From assembly GCA_009760885.1 (NCBI GenBank), contig CM019702.1, forward strand, positions 47,787,925 to 47,851,924: 64,000 bases of DNA. The letters are read 5' to 3'. A model generated the notes under the pieces. That model was not told the origin of the DNA. It did not search any database and saw only the letters and a list, made by a program, of their open reading frames with translations. Below are positions 1 through 10,689 of this stretch, piece after piece. Position numbers and translations under genes: made by a program. This stretch comes from Achatina immaculata. Taxonomy: Eukaryota > Mollusca > Gastropoda > Stylommatophora > Achatinidae. The first letter of the stretch is position 1; every line of letters begins with the position of its first letter.

Positions 1-985
1 GAAAGGATTAAGTGAAGTAATCAGTAGTCTTGAGGTCAGGACTGCTCAAATCACGGCACCTCTGCTCTGGAGGTCAGCCATGTCCTAAGTGCACCCATAC
101 CAGGGGTTAAACTAAGACACTGCTGGTGAAATTCTTTGTCTGCCATGCATGGGGTCCTCCTGGCCAATGAATAAAATGCGAATAGGGTTGCTGAGCAGTG
201 CCACTGTGAAAAGGTGAAGGAAAGGATAAAGTGAAGTTTAACTGGTATGTCCAGTAGTCTCGCAACGAGAGCTACTTATACCACGGTGCCTTTGCTCTAG
301 AGGCTGGCCACATCCAATATACACTCATGCTGGTGAAATATGCCTAAACTGGCTTAACCCAGGGATGAAACTTGATGACTACTCATGTCACGGTACCTCT
401 GCTCTAGAGGTTGAACACGTCCTAAAAGTGCCCATACTGGGATAATACACCTAAACTGGCTTAACCCAGGGGTGAAACCTACTAGTGGTGAGGATTCGTC
501 CTCCTGGACAAAAGCTCCATCCTGGTCACAACTAGGAAGGGTAGTGGCCACGACAACAAAACACTGAAGTCAGAGACACTGGACCAGTGCAGTCTAGATA
601 GGCAATCACCTCTCACCCAACAGGGATATATGCATATTCTAATCATGTCAAGGTTTTCTGGTGAGAAAGTACAACTCTGGCCTGGATGGGCTGCCACCTT
701 TCACCCGGCGGGGATATACTGATATCCAAAACATGTCGAGGTTTTCCAGAGATAAAGTCCAACTCTAGATTAAACTGGTGCAACGAAAACCACAGTGTCA
801 CACAATCCCGCTTCTGTGGCTTACCGAGAATATAGGCCCAAGCCCCGCGATGCTCTGAACCTCATGTGGTCCTCTTGGGGATCTCTTGTGGCCCCCTCAG
901 GGACCACAGGACCAATCGAGGACCACAGGAGTAAATTCAGGAGGATCACAGGACGATCTTGGTGGTAGAAGCAAACGAAGAAGAA
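1..985 (+). repeat. R1 interspersed repeat, copy a
   Basis: First of three copies in the window of a roughly 0.8-1.1 kb repeat I do not recognise; the others are at 24366-25185 (inverted) and 47032-48112. The left half is built of blocks of roughly 100 bp carrying 'tctagaggt', 'tatgcctaaa' and 'aggggtgaaac'. The right half is built of blocks of roughly 75-80 bp carrying 'cacctctcaccc', 'gggatat' and 'gagaaagt'. It ends with a conserved stretch and a (GAA)n-like tail near 960-995. The first 180 bases look like an extra partial copy of the start. Short ORFs inside are not conserved and are not called as genes. Confidence 0.75.
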
Positions 986-1423
986 GAAAAAGATCTAGCT
1001 GTAGAAATGGGTGTTTAGTGCCTTCAGGAGCTGAAGAAGGAAGGCAGGTGGAAGTGATGCTGACAACATCACCCTCCAAAGAAAAACTTCAAGGGCAATA
1101 TGGGCTTTAACACCATATCCTCTGGGTACCTTTATGGCATGATAAGGCCACATTTAATTTTTCCTTTACTCACGCCAAGTAGTTTCACTCCTAGCTTTAG
1201 CTGTGATTGGTACAGTATTAAAATAATACAGTGATCTATTATCATTTTTGCATATTTTTTTTTTTAAAATTAATACCAGTGTTGATAATCAGTTCATAAA
1301 TTTCATGCATTTGTTCTTTCTGTCTCTGGTGGTGTTTATTTTATGAAGGCAGGGCAAGAAATTATGAGTCAATTTCCAGCTGCTTTTATTGGAATTCTTT
1401 AGGTCATTCCAGATTTGCCTTAC

Positions 1424-1534
1424 CTCCTAACCCAAGGCATGGGTCTTTTGATGATGACATCATGCTCTGTGAGAGTCACTTCTATAACTTCTGCTGTGCT
1501 GGGGGGTCTCTCACCAACAGATACAGCTCGGCAG
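1424..1534 (-). CDS. RGS22: RGS22-like gene, most 3' exon seen
   Basis: 111-nt exon bounded on the minus strand by a TTCTCAG acceptor and a GTAAGG donor. It encodes a segment containing VGERPPSTAEVIEVTLTEHD and KRPMPWVRR. Its first base completes the split codon left by the exon at 2647-2806 (GA+C), so the phases agree. It ends in phase 2, so at least one more exon must lie to the left, in or beyond the R1 repeat or outside the window. Assignment to the RGS22-like gene rests on orientation, order and phase; the peptide alone is not diagnostic. Confidence 0.6.
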
Positions 1535-1714
1535 CTGAGAAGATAATAGTAAACATTACTTTACAGTACAATACAAGTGTTGGAGAAAGTACCATGGTGA
1601 TTTAGGTACAAATTTTTCAAATGAGAAACAACGAACCTTTTGCACAATAAAGTGTTTAGCACAGAGCTACACGGGTAGCCTATGAAAAATAGTAGTCAAA
1701 GCATTTTAGATGTG

Positions 1715-1869
1715 AGGTAGGTAGGTAGGTAGGTAGGTAGGTAGGTAGGCAGACAGGCAGGTAGGTAGGTAGGCAGGCAGGCAGGCAGGCAGGTAGGTAG
1801 GTAGGCAGACAGGCATGTAGGTAGGCAGGCAGGTAGGTAGGTAGGCAGGCAGGTAGGCAGGTAGGCATT

Positions 1870-1913
<44 letters not shown>

Positions 1914-1961
1914 CAAGCAGGCAGGCAGGCAGGCAGGCAGGCAGGTAGGTAGGTAGGTAAA
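1715..1961. repeat. GTAG/GCAG tetranucleotide microsatellite
   Basis: About 245 bp of interleaved GTAG and GCAG tetramers. It directly abuts the 3' end of a minus-strand SINE at 1962-2200, so it probably grew from the SINE tail. The long cysteine/leucine/proline ORFs over it (1680-2184, minus) are repeat translation, not a gene. Confidence 0.95.
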
Positions 1962-2200
1962 ATTCCCATTTCCATGCCATTAAGGCATATTGGGGATACA
2001 GTGTTAGGCCCATATTTCCAAGACCTTTAGCACATGAACGTGTGATGTGGTCAGTATCATGCTTGGCTACATTTACTTTCCCAGATTTCTCTGGTACCCA
2101 TTTTTTTAGGTTGGGTGGACCCCAGGGCTTTTTTGGTGTGGACCAGAAAAAAATCCCACTAATGAGACTTGAACCTGGTACCACCAGATTAGTAAACTGA
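1962..2200 (-). mobile_element. tRNA-derived SINE, type 1
   Basis: Clear homologue of 16745-17015: both share 'ccatgcc(a/g)ttaaggca', a 'ggtggacccc' block and a tRNA-like head. Read on the minus strand, the head carries a B-box-like GGTTCAAGTCTC just after GGTGGTACCA. The two copies differ by scattered substitutions and small indels, as expected for old SINE insertions. It lies downstream of the last RGS22-like exon pair, in an intron. Confidence 0.75.
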
Positions 2201-2646
2201 GATGTGAGAGAAAGAAAAATGACAAGAGAATGACTAACTCAAACTCCACTAGGACATAAGAGCAACTTAAGAGTTCAGATATCTACTTTCTTTTTTTTTT
2301 TCTTTTTTTCCTTTTTTTCTGTTTGGCTTGTAAAAAAAATGTCTATTCTCTATTCTAGATGAGTCTACATGCAAGAAAATCATGACAGAATGTATTTTAT
2401 GGCTTGTCACTATTTACAGTAGAAATGATTTTAACTAATGTCCCTATTTTGAAAAAAACTGCAGCAATGGTTGAGCAGCTTATGCTGCTAAGTACACAAA
2501 AATGTGTACATAGTACCAAGTTTTCTGAAAAAAACAATCTTTTAATTTTGTGATGAGAACAGACAGAAATTTTTTTTTAAAGTATAAACACAAACAGAAT
2601 GAAAGTACAGGAGAGCACAAGAAATAAGTAAGCAGTTTCTACTTAC

Positions 2647-2806
2647 TCTAGAAATGCTTTAAGATCTTCTTTTAGGTATCTAACCCAAGCTTTCTCCAGT
2701 TTTTCCACAGCATGAATTTTAGCATGCTCAAAGACCGAAGCCTCGATAAAATCTCTGTCCTTCTGTAGCCTGGTCTGTAATCCATTTCTGTCTTTTTCTG
2801 GCAATT
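2647..2806 (-). CDS. RGS22: RGS22-like gene, exon (C-terminal helices of second RGS-like region)
   Basis: 160-nt exon with a TTTTTTCAG acceptor and GTAAGT donor. It encodes LPEKDRNGLQTRL, a charged helical stretch, and ends KAWVRYLKEDLKAFL. In RGS folds the last helices typically carry a 'W..YL..D...F' pattern like this one. It joins the exon at 3250-3407 by a split Glu codon (G+AA) and the exon at 1424-1534 by a split Asp codon. Confidence 0.8.
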
Positions 2807-2878
2807 CTGAAAAAAAAAATGTAAAATTAATTATTCATATTTAAGTTTTGAGAGTAACTACACATCTTTTCAGTGAAA

Positions 2879-2963
2879 GATTAGAAAGTGCCAGTAATTA
2901 AAGTACAATTATTAGAAAGTGCCAGTAATTAAAGTACAATTATTAGAAAGTGCCATAAATAAA
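2879..2963. repeat. 31-bp tandem duplication
   Basis: About 2.7 near-identical copies of a 31-bp unit containing 'gaaagtgccagtaattaaag', inside an intron of the RGS22-like gene. No coding or splice signal in it. Confidence 0.85.
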
Positions 2964-3249
2964 CTACTATGTTAAATCTTCTGTATTCCTTAGAAAAGAA
3001 AGAGAGGAAAGCTGACAGAAAAAAAAAATGGGCTGATCAGTCTTAGGCTGCTGTCACTCAGTTTGTCCTATGACATAAAGTCAACAAATGATTGCAACAT
3101 AATCATTAAAGGTTGACATATTCTTGTCAGAATATTAAAATAGACAGGACTAACTTTCACAGAAGACAACAGAGGTAGTAGCTGCAACGAAGGTAAGTAA
3201 TGATGATGTTAATGATGACACTGCAAGTGTCTATAATATATTTACAAAC

Positions 3250-3407
3250 CTATCCTATGAGGACTATTCTCTAATAGGTATTTGTTGTAAATCTTCCAGG
3301 CATGACCCAGTCGGAGGAGCCTGTCTGACAAATGCTCTTCTGCTGCACCATACTCTGTCACATCTTCCCAGAATAGTAGGCTGGCTAAAAGTTCAGGGTC
3401 ATTTTGT
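3250..3407 (-). CDS. RGS22: RGS22-like gene, exon (second RGS-like region core)
   Basis: 158-nt exon with a TTTCCTTTAG acceptor and GTTTGT donor. It encodes QNDPELLASLLFWEDVTEY, then LSDRLLRLGHAWKIYNKYLL. The 'LLFW.D...Y' and 'A..IYNKYL' elements match the LxFWxxxxxY and AxxIYxxYL signatures of RGS domains. Its first base completes a Lys codon left by the exon at 3928-4005. The plus-strand ORF at 3541-3801 in the neighbouring intron has no support and is not called. Confidence 0.85.
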
Positions 3408-3927
3408 CTAAAGGAAAAAAAACAAAGTTACAGCATCAAATAGGTTTAATGATTACATTATGCATGTGTTTTTTGTTCTTACAGAAAGGTAGAGGTTTAA
3501 AAAAAAAAAGGGACACAAAATATTCTTCTTCAAAGCTGAAATGCTAGGTCATGTTAATTCTGGTTCCAGTTGCAATGATGAATGTCAAGAATTTTCTCAA
3601 AGCTCCAGTGACAATTTCAAGTTTTCTACTTTAGATCTGGAGTATGTGGCCAATTCTAGTTTTTCATTAAATTGTTTAAAATGCAAGCATGAGTGTGATT
3701 TTTATATTGCTAGTCAACAGGCATATTGTATAGAATTTCAGAAGAAGAATGTGGAACTTTGCCTCGATAGAAGACTGCAAATAGCACACACTCTAAAATA
3801 AAAATGTCAAACAGGAGACCAATGGCAAATGTAGCCTGAGCAACATTCTATGAAAACCGCTTATCTATGGCTATGATATACAATTTTGAGGTTGTCTCCA
3901 CAACAAAGTAGGGAAAAGAACACTCAC

Positions 3928-4005
3928 TTGGCTAAAAATCTCTGGAAAGGACCACCTGCTTGTTTGTCACATGACAAAGCCAAAATAAGTTTTTCCTTTG
4001 AAGGC
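3928..4005 (-). CDS. RGS22: RGS22-like gene, exon (start of second RGS-like region)
   Basis: 78-nt exon with a TTAACAG acceptor and GTGAGT donor. It encodes PSKEKLILALSCDKQAGGPF followed by QRFLAK. 'GGPFQRFL' occupies the position of the early RGS-domain helix that precedes the FWxxxxxY helix in the next exon. Phases on both sides agree (TG+G = Trp upstream; AA+A = Lys downstream). Confidence 0.85.
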
Positions 4006-4097
4006 CTGTTAAAAAAAAAAATATAGATATACATGTACTCTTCTGGTTAAAAGCAGGCAGTCTGTACGTGAGACAGGAAACATCTATAAATACCTAC

Positions 4098-4155
4098 CAT
4101 CCAACTGTCCCCAAATATCTGGTCACAATTTGTGCATTTTCAAGCACTGCTTTCG
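4098..4155 (-). CDS. RGS22: RGS22-like gene, short exon
   Basis: 58-nt exon with an ATTTTCAG acceptor and GTAGGT donor, encoding AKAVLENAQIVTRYLGTVGW. It joins the next exon (3928-4005) in phase. It does not join the upstream exon (4827-5013) in phase: that exon leaves two bases and this one needs one. A small exon between 4160 and 4820 may be missing from my model, or one boundary is wrong. Confidence 0.7.
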
Positions 4156-4826
4156 CTGAAAATTAAATATATTCTACTTCTGTTGCACTCATAAAATGCA
4201 AAGAGCAAATTATACAGTAAAATATACAGTAAAATATACAGTAAAATATTATCAGTAAAATAAGTAAACAAAATTGGTAAACAAAAAACAAAGTTATTTT
4301 AAAATAAGATCAGCATCCATTATTCCTGTCAGCACTAAGACAAATAAATGCAAATACATGCAAACACGTGCACTTGGATACACACGTACATGCATGCAAG
4401 ACAAATTTTTTGGAAGCAAAATTATTTTGAATGATACAATACAGCAAATGTAGTAAATTCCTTATTTTATGTCTTAAAAATTATATAAAATGATGAGAAT
4501 ATCTATATTAGCATAAATGACATTTGTCAACACCAACTTCCAACTCACAAAATTTCTGAAATGGCCTGCACAAATGTTTTAATATTTCCTTTCTATAATT
4601 CCTTCATACATTTTAACGAACCTTCAAGAAGAAACTGTATTTTCAAGTTTATCAATGCACTGATATTTTTTATGACTGTCCTAACAATTCTGAATGAGAA
4701 TTTCCACATTCAACATTTTGTATAGAACAGAACAGAAAATTGTTGTAATGGTATTTTTACTAACTCACACTTTTTGTGCTTTACCTGGCAGAACACTCAT
4801 TTTCAGAAGTATATTTAATGACTTAC

Positions 4827-5013
4827 AGTCTGGCTGAGGTTTTAACAGATGCTGTTGACTTCTTCTGATATGGGAACATCCGCCATGAGTTTTCACCATT
4901 TCGATGCCCATTGGTTGATATCAAACTCTGGGCAAAATCTCTAGCATCATCAGGTAACACAGGCATTGAGTGAACAAGTGATATGGAAGGAAAGAATGGT
5001 AAATGCTGCTCCT
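4827..5013 (-). CDS. RGS22: RGS22-like gene, linker exon
   Basis: 187-nt exon with a CTTCACAG acceptor and GTAAGT donor. It encodes EQHLPFFPSISLVHSMPVLP, DDARDFAQSLISTNG and a Lys/Ser-rich end. Its start completes a Glu codon from the exon at 5175-5275 (G+AG). No catalytic or metal-binding motif is visible; it looks like linker between the two RGS regions. The downstream phase is unresolved (see exon 4098-4155). Confidence 0.7.
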
Positions 5014-5174
5014 CTGTGAAGAGATTAAAATTTCATTATATTTCCTAGCTTAGCAAGAGAAAACATAGAAGACAATGCAAAGAATATTTCTCTGTTTTTA
5101 AAAATTCTCATCAATGTAGATTGCTTTATACATTAAAATAAAAGCTTTGTAACTATCCATTTCATGTTCAGTAC

Positions 5175-5275
5175 CTGAGTGTGTCCCAGCTGTAGAAACT
5201 AAGGCACAAGATTTGGCTGGCAAGAAGGGCAATGCTGATGTTAGTTTGTTGTCTTCTTCTTCTTCATCATCTAAG
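5175..5275 (-). CDS. RGS22: RGS22-like gene, acidic linker exon
   Basis: 101-nt exon with an ATTAAG acceptor and GTACTG donor. It encodes an acidic run (DDEEEED) followed by KLTSALPFLPAKSCALVS. It joins the downstream exon in phase but not the upstream exon 5369-5475, which ends in phase 0 whereas this frame needs two bases. The intron between them is only 93 bp, too short to hide an exon. A boundary error, an unusual splice site or an indel near the CA-run at 5289-5303 could explain it. Confidence 0.55.
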
Positions 5276-5368
5276 CTTAATTGTGGGAAGAAAAACACAC
5301 ACACACAAACTGAAGTACAAAATAGAACAAATGATAAATATGATGGTATATGAAAGCAAAAGGCTTAC

Positions 5369-5475
5369 ATGACTAAAAAGTGTGTTCTGAATGGAGAGAG
5401 GTCCCTTGATGTCAGGAAATCTATTGTATATCTTTTCTGTGGCTGCCATAGAAAGTAGAAGTTCAATCCATAAGT
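5369..5475 (-). CDS. RGS22: RGS22-like gene, exon after first RGS domain
   Basis: 107-nt exon with a TTTCTTCTAG acceptor and GTAAGC donor. It encodes LWIELLLSMAATEKIYNRFP followed by DIKGPLSIQNTLFSH. Upstream phase is good (C+AC = His, from the exon at 8176-8309). A Tc1 transposon (5535-7050) and a LINE fragment (7172-7745) lie in the intron immediately upstream. Confidence 0.7.
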
Positions 5476-5534
5476 CTAGAAGAAATCAGTCACTGTATCT
5501 TTATTAATTACAACAGGTGAGTTACAATCTCTAC

Positions 5535-7050
5535 TGTTCAAAAAAAAAAACGCAACACTACTGTAGTCATAACGGACACCAACTTTCAAACTTTTATCAA
5601 AATTTTATTTTACAGAATTAATGTTTCAATCTTGGCATGAAGAAACTTTAAGACTTTCACAATGAAATGATGTTCATTAAATCTGGTTTGGACTTTTAGT
5701 CTTTGTGACTGAGGCCTCTGTTTCAGTAAGGTATATGGCCTCCTCTGGCCTGTATCAGAGAACGACATCTACTTGACATAGATCCGATTAGCCATTGGAT
5801 CTATTGTTGTGGGATGGCTGCCCACTCTTCCTGCAGTACAAGAGACACTGTCAGAGATTGGTTGGTGCCATGTCTCGCTGGCAGACCTGTCTGTTGAGTT
5901 CATCCCATAAGTGTTCTATTGGGTTCATGTCTGAGGACATGGATGGCCACGGAATGGTCTGGGCATTGTTGTCAGTGAGGAACTGGGTGGTGAGTTGTAC
6001 TACATGAGGTTGAGCATTATCCTGCTGAAAAATTGACCTTAGTGCAGCCAGAAGTGGAAGGACGCGAGAATGAAGAAATTCAGCAACGTATCATTGGGCA
6101 TTCAGGCATCCTTCAGTTTGCACCAGGTCACTTCTTCTCATGAAGTTGATTATCCCCTACACCAGTACACCTCCACAATCATGTGGAGGAGCCTCAGCCA
6201 CACAGTTCTTGGCATAGCGCTCATGGACTTTGCGGTAAACTCTTCTCCATCTATCATGTCGCTGGAGCAGAAAGAATGATTCATCACTAAACCAAACCTT
6301 TCAATCATTCGCAACGGTACAATGATGATGCTGGTTCACCCACTGTAGTCGGTTCTGGCAATGCCAATCCATAAGAACAGGACCTCTGTAGGGTCTTCTA
6401 GCCCAAAGACCAGTGTCGTGCAGCCAGTTCCTGACTGTTTGATCTGAAATTCGACGAGCTGCTGTCATTGACTGGACTGTTGAGGATGCAGATGCAAATC
6501 GATTCCTGAGGTGACGCAGTCATATGAAGCGGTCTTTGGCAGGAGTTGTGACTATGGGTCTTCCACTGTGTGGCTGGTCTGCAACTGAGCCAGTTTCTTG
6601 AAATCATCTCCAAAGGTGACTAATGGTGCTTCCAACCACATTAAAATGTCTGGCCTCTACACTTTGTGGCTGTCCAGTCTGTAAACGTCCAATGATGATG
6701 AGTTGTTGTTCTGTAGTGCGATGAGCCATAATTGCGCACTGAATTTTCAAATGAACTGATTCGAGGAGTGTCAATCTTTTATAAGCATTCAATAACATGA
6801 TCAGTGAGTTTTGTGTTCAGTAAGTTTCATGGGATTCTCGTGAACATGTCACGAGTTATTGTCAAAAATGCTGTTTTGACTAGTGTCACTTTTCTATGCT
6901 CATGAATCATCTGCTGAGTACAATTCAGGTTAGCACATGAAGCTGATATTTAATTGATTGTTTCAGGCAATTTGCCCTTGTCTGATCAGCAAACTTTAGT
7001 TTAAATTGCAACATCGTATTTGTTGCGTTTCTTTTTTTTTTTTAACAGTA
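5535..7050 (-). mobile_element. Tc1-like transposon with decayed transposase
   Basis: Terminal inverted repeats face each other: an A-rich 'aaacgcaaca' at 5547 and its inverse 'tgttgcgttt' near 7021, each next to a TA. The minus strand encodes a broken Tc1 transposase. Pieces in order are an HTH region (TTEQQLIIIGRLQTGQPQSV), a WFSDESFF-like first catalytic motif, QQDNAQPH, and DMNPIEHL. The spacing from the second Asp to the Glu is 34 residues, the D34E expected of Tc1. Several stops and frame changes make it inactive. It sits in an RGS22-like intron, same orientation as the gene. Confidence 0.85.
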
Positions 7051-7171
7051 TAGTATTAGTGAGGTAAAAGCACCAAAAGAATGGTCATTCAACACAGAAT
7101 GGGTGTTAACAAGTAAGGTATCTCTCTCATGCGTGCCCAATTCTTAACCCTTTTGAAATAAAGATCAATCA

Positions 7172-7745
7172 ATCTCTCTCTCTCTCTCTGAACCTTAAGT
7201 GCCCAAGGCACATGGGGCTTCCGCAAGGGTTTTCCACAAATGCCTGTCCTTTGTCTTTTTTTCTGCTCTTGCCCAGGTGAGCCCACTATTGCTCAATATC
7301 CTTTCTGTTTTTCTTCTCCATGTTTCTTTTGGTCTACCCTTACTTCTGTTCCCCTGTGGTGTCCATCTTAGTGCTATTTTTGGTAGTGAGTTGTCAGTCA
7401 TTTAGAGCACATGTCCCAACCATCGCCAGCGTCTTTCCTCAATAATTGTTGTCAGTGGCTTCATCTGCATTTCTGCCAATAAGATGTTATTTCTTATGGT
7501 GTTTGGCCAAAATATTTTTCTAATTCTTCGTAAACATTTAGTCCGGAAAGAATTCAACTTGTTTTCTATGGTTTTGGTGATTTTCCAGCATTCACTTCCA
7601 TAGAGTAGTACACTTAGAACATTACTCTTAAATATCCTGAATTTCATATTTATGCTTAGTTTTTTTTATTTCCATATAGTCTGCAGCACTGCAAAAGCCT
7701 GGTTTGCTCTAGTAAGTCTGCTGGTTGATGTCCTCAGTAAGGTAT
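7172..7745 (-). mobile_element. LINE-A (RTE-type) 3' fragment
   Basis: Minus-strand 5'-truncated copy of the element found full-length at 32511-35707. It has the (GA)n 3' tail, the '...LWKTLAEAPCALGT' end and the RRWRWLGHVL motif, with a frameshift between. It stops near the region corresponding to the 'DINSR' part of the ORF. The bases at 7105-7170 match another short repeat seen at 31740-31800 and 51770-51850 ('cccaattcttaaccctttg'). Confidence 0.9.
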
Positions 7746-8175
7746 ACTGACGGAAATACTGAAAAAAGGAGATTAGAGCAACTGTGGATGTGTATGGTGT
7801 GTAAAGATGATGGTTATTCTAATTAACCAATACTGAGGTAAGAATAACAATTTTGATGTATTTTGTGAATATATACAAATTCATGGACTACTGACTTTTA
7901 CAGCTAAGTAACACAATGATTATTCACATACATGGCTGTATTACCATGTTTTATAACCTTATAATTTAACATTTCAATATGCATTTGCATGACTTTTGAC
8001 AAGCATACAATAATATGAAAAGAAAGTGACAACATACAATGTTTTGTAACATTATAGATGATTTCAGCACTACACTTGGCTGATTACTTCTCTCATTACA
8101 TGCTTTAAATCTACCTAAATTTACCTAATATTTTTTGTCATCTCACAATGGATCAGAAATCGGGGCACCCAGTAC

Positions 8176-8309
8176 GCCCTGAGTCGCTAAGTACATCATA
8201 TTGTGTCCTGAGAAAGACTGTGTGGCTTAGTCCTGTGCTGTTGGCTGCTCTAGATATCTGTTCCAGTGCATCTGAAGTCAGCTTCAGCTTGAATTTATCC
8301 TGGATGTCT
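8176..8309 (-). CDS. RGS22: RGS22-like gene, second half of first RGS domain
   Basis: 134-nt exon with a TTTCTTTCTAG acceptor. It encodes DIQDKFKLKLTSDALEQISR followed by AANSTGLSHTVFLRTQYDVL. This matches the C-terminal half of an RGS domain, including the typical 'F..AQ..V...L' end. The donor GTACTG after GGGC is my choice because it gives the phase the next exon needs; a GT at GAT|GTACTT is an alternative. Upstream phase is exact (AG+A = Arg). Confidence 0.8.
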
Positions 8310-8374
8310 CTAGAAAGAAAATTAGGAAAAAAAAAACTTATTTTCAAAGAAATAATTGCGGAGACGGTCTGATT

Positions 8375-8590
8375 TAGTAGACACTGACCACGGTAGCTGA
8401 CATGCTAGCGTTAGAGTTGATGAACTATAGCCAGTATGACCCTGTCCAACCTTTCTGTAGGTACCCCCAATAACAGGCCTAGCCTGGCTCACATGGGAGG
8501 GATATCCACAGTCCCCGTGGCTGTGGAGTCTGCTAAAGAAGTATCGCACACCTCGGGTTTTTAGCTCCACCCAGGGGGACAAAGACACAC
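8375..8590 (-). repeat. R2 interspersed repeat
   Basis: Homologous to two inverted copies at 61345-61550 and 61730-61925. Shared landmarks are 'atgctagcgt', 'gtctgctaaagaag' and a translated SRLHS...SQAR...YSSSTLTL pattern that also occurs at 61.4 kb. Function unknown; it is intronic here. The next roughly 250 bp (8600-8860) show no further homology within the window. Confidence 0.65.
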
Positions 8591-9379
8591 AGTGAGATAG
8601 TGATCAGTGACACACAGGAGCCAGGGTTGGTGAATTCATAACCAGTAAAGACCTTATTATACCTCCCAGTGGTCACCCTGGAGACAAGTAGCTTGGCCAA
8701 GTGAATATGGACTGCAGCGGGAAGATGAACCCAGTCCTAAAAATGTGTCAAACCTAAGTTTCAGATGTGTTGGGCCAATAGGCACATAACACACATTCTG
8801 TGCACACCAAATGATGATGTAGCATGCTTGCTTATCTCCTGCTCTCATCTTGTGGTGAATTTATAGAGCATGTAGTACAGTAAGTGTTTGCAAATTCATC
8901 ACAAAGTGAATCACAACACATTAAACATTTCTGAAATTTCTTAGCTGTAAGGTACGAACAGCCATAACTCAGTTGGCCATAAGTCAGCATATGACTGTGT
9001 ATAATCCAATGATGTGACCAGTCTTCCCAAGGACAAAGTTATTATGGCAACAACAATATATTAATTCCTTGTTGTAAAGTCCCTTAAAAGAAGGAGGAAC
9101 ACAAAATAAATAAATAAATTCAGTTTCTGTTAAAGTTAAAAAAAAAATTATTTCTTTTTTTTTTCAAAGATCCTCAATTGTGGTTTTAAATGCCATTAAA
9201 ATTTATAGTACACGTTAAATGACAATTTCTAATGGCTGAAAATTATTGTTATTATTTACCGCTATACACAAGTGCATCAAAACTACACAGTTTTGTTAAA
9301 AAGCTGAAAAAAATTCCACAACACATATGAATTTGATTTTTTTAAAAATGACAAACAAAAACCTAAGACAAGAACTGAC

Positions 9380-9522
9380 CTAAAGTATGAATTTCTTATT
9401 TTCATATTTTCTGCATCATCAAAATCTTCCATTGTGTCTTTAAAGTTCTCACACTCAAGCCAGAAGGAAAGAAGTGGTCCTCCAGCAGTGTCTTGCAAGA
9501 AAGTGTGGAAACTTTCAAAACC
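9380..9522 (-). CDS. RGS22: RGS22-like gene, first half of first RGS domain
   Basis: 143-nt exon with a TTAGCACAAG acceptor and GTCAGT donor, encoding GFESFHTFLQDTAGGPLLSF, then WLECENFKDTMEDFDDAENM. 'F..FL..T.G...L.FWLECE.FK' is the canonical opening of an RGS domain, the fold that binds G-alpha-GTP and speeds GTP hydrolysis. Phase is 0 upstream and 2 downstream, both matching neighbours. Whether this domain keeps GAP activity cannot be told from sequence; RGS22-type domains are divergent. Confidence 0.9.
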
Positions 9523-9719
9523 CTTGTGCTAATAACACAGAAGTTTAAAAAAAAAAAAATATATATATCATTTTATAAAGTGGAAGAAAAAGCCATTGTT
9601 AATAATTCAATTTTTTTAAAGCTGAATTATTTTAACTGGATGTTTTCTGTTCATCTTATAAATACTTTAATTAAAGAATATTTATTTATTAATATAAGTA
9701 ATAACAGTAAATTCTAGAT

Positions 9720-9850
9720 GCCACATAAGACATCGTTGATGATCTGCAAATGGATGCATCAGCAGCAGGCTATCTTGCTCACAACCGAGAGGCCTACAGG
9801 AGTGCTGTTAGGGAGGCAAAGTTCCGCAAGGGACATGCAAATGAATGAAT
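9720..9850 (+). mobile_element. LINE-C 3' end fragment
   Basis: Contains the recurring LINE-C 3' end ('gatgcatcagcagcaggc', 'ggcaaagttccgcaaggg', 'catgcaaatgaatga'). Same end as at 13695, 26690, 36600, 44090, 53530 and 60715. Severely 5'-truncated, intronic. Confidence 0.85.
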
Positions 9851-10278
9851 GAGATGCTACATCAATTCTATAAATGTGAAACCTGTAATACCTTCAACAT
9901 GGTTTACCTTACCTCCATTTAAAAAAACAAAGAAAGGTTTCTGTTGAGCACATTATTTAAGCATATCTTGAAGCACAGGATTTATAAACCTAGGATAACT
10001 GATGACAGTATAGCAGCTGTCTGTTCACAGTTAGTTTTCTTAAATAAATATTTAGCCTTCTCTCATATTTAACAGTTACAGAGAAATGTCCTACAACAAT
10101 CAAAGATTAGAGTATTACTATCAAAAATATATATAGAAAAATTGTTCACATCTGTGACATTCAGTTTAATGCAAACTGCAGCTGCATAACTGTAAGTAGG
10201 TAAGCTAAAGACATCATAAAGAAAAGCAAAGCAGAAATAACAGCAGAGTGAATATTAATATGAAGATATTCTGCTTAC

Positions 10279-10507
10279 AGATCCTAGAACCTTTTCCTTC
10301 ACTTGCTGAGCTGTCATCTTCAATCTGCCTTCCATGTTCCTTAGGTCAGTCTCCGTCTGTTCCTCACTGATTCCTTCCATATCAAAATGGACAAATGTGT
10401 GTCCATCAAATTCAGGTTCAGCTGCACCTAAGAGAGCCTCAAGATCTTGGATGCTAGATCTGGACATTTTGAGGAAGTGCTCATAGTTGACGGGAGCTGA
10501 AAAGACT
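10279..10507 (-). CDS. RGS22: RGS22-like gene, exon before first RGS domain
   Basis: 229-nt exon with a TTTTGTAG acceptor and GTAAGC donor. It encodes VFSAPVNYEHFLKMSRSSIQ, then an acidic stretch ending TAQQVKEKVLGS. Its first base completes an Arg codon from the exon at 12016-12084, and its last codon is complete, matching phase 0 of the RGS exon. The segment is helical and charged with no recognised catalytic motif. It is conserved in position upstream of the RGS fold. Confidence 0.8.
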
Positions 10508-10689
10508 CTACAAAACATGAAAATACGTGCACTGAAAATCTTGGAATTTATTATTCTAAATATAGGTCAAGCACAGTTGAACAAAGCAAAAAAAAGTTTA
10601 CTAAAATCAATATGCAACCTTAACAAAGTCAGATGAATTAACTTACAAAAGTTATAAGTAGAAATAAGAATATCCTTCTTTTTCTTCAG

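Noticed and set aside
1680..2184. Cysteine/leucine/proline-rich ORFs
   Set aside because: They are translations of the GTAG/GCAG microsatellite in several frames, without start context or splice signals.
3541..3801. 86-aa plus-strand ORF
   Set aside because: Lies antisense in an intron of the RGS22-like gene, no repeat or domain match, no splice or regulatory support.
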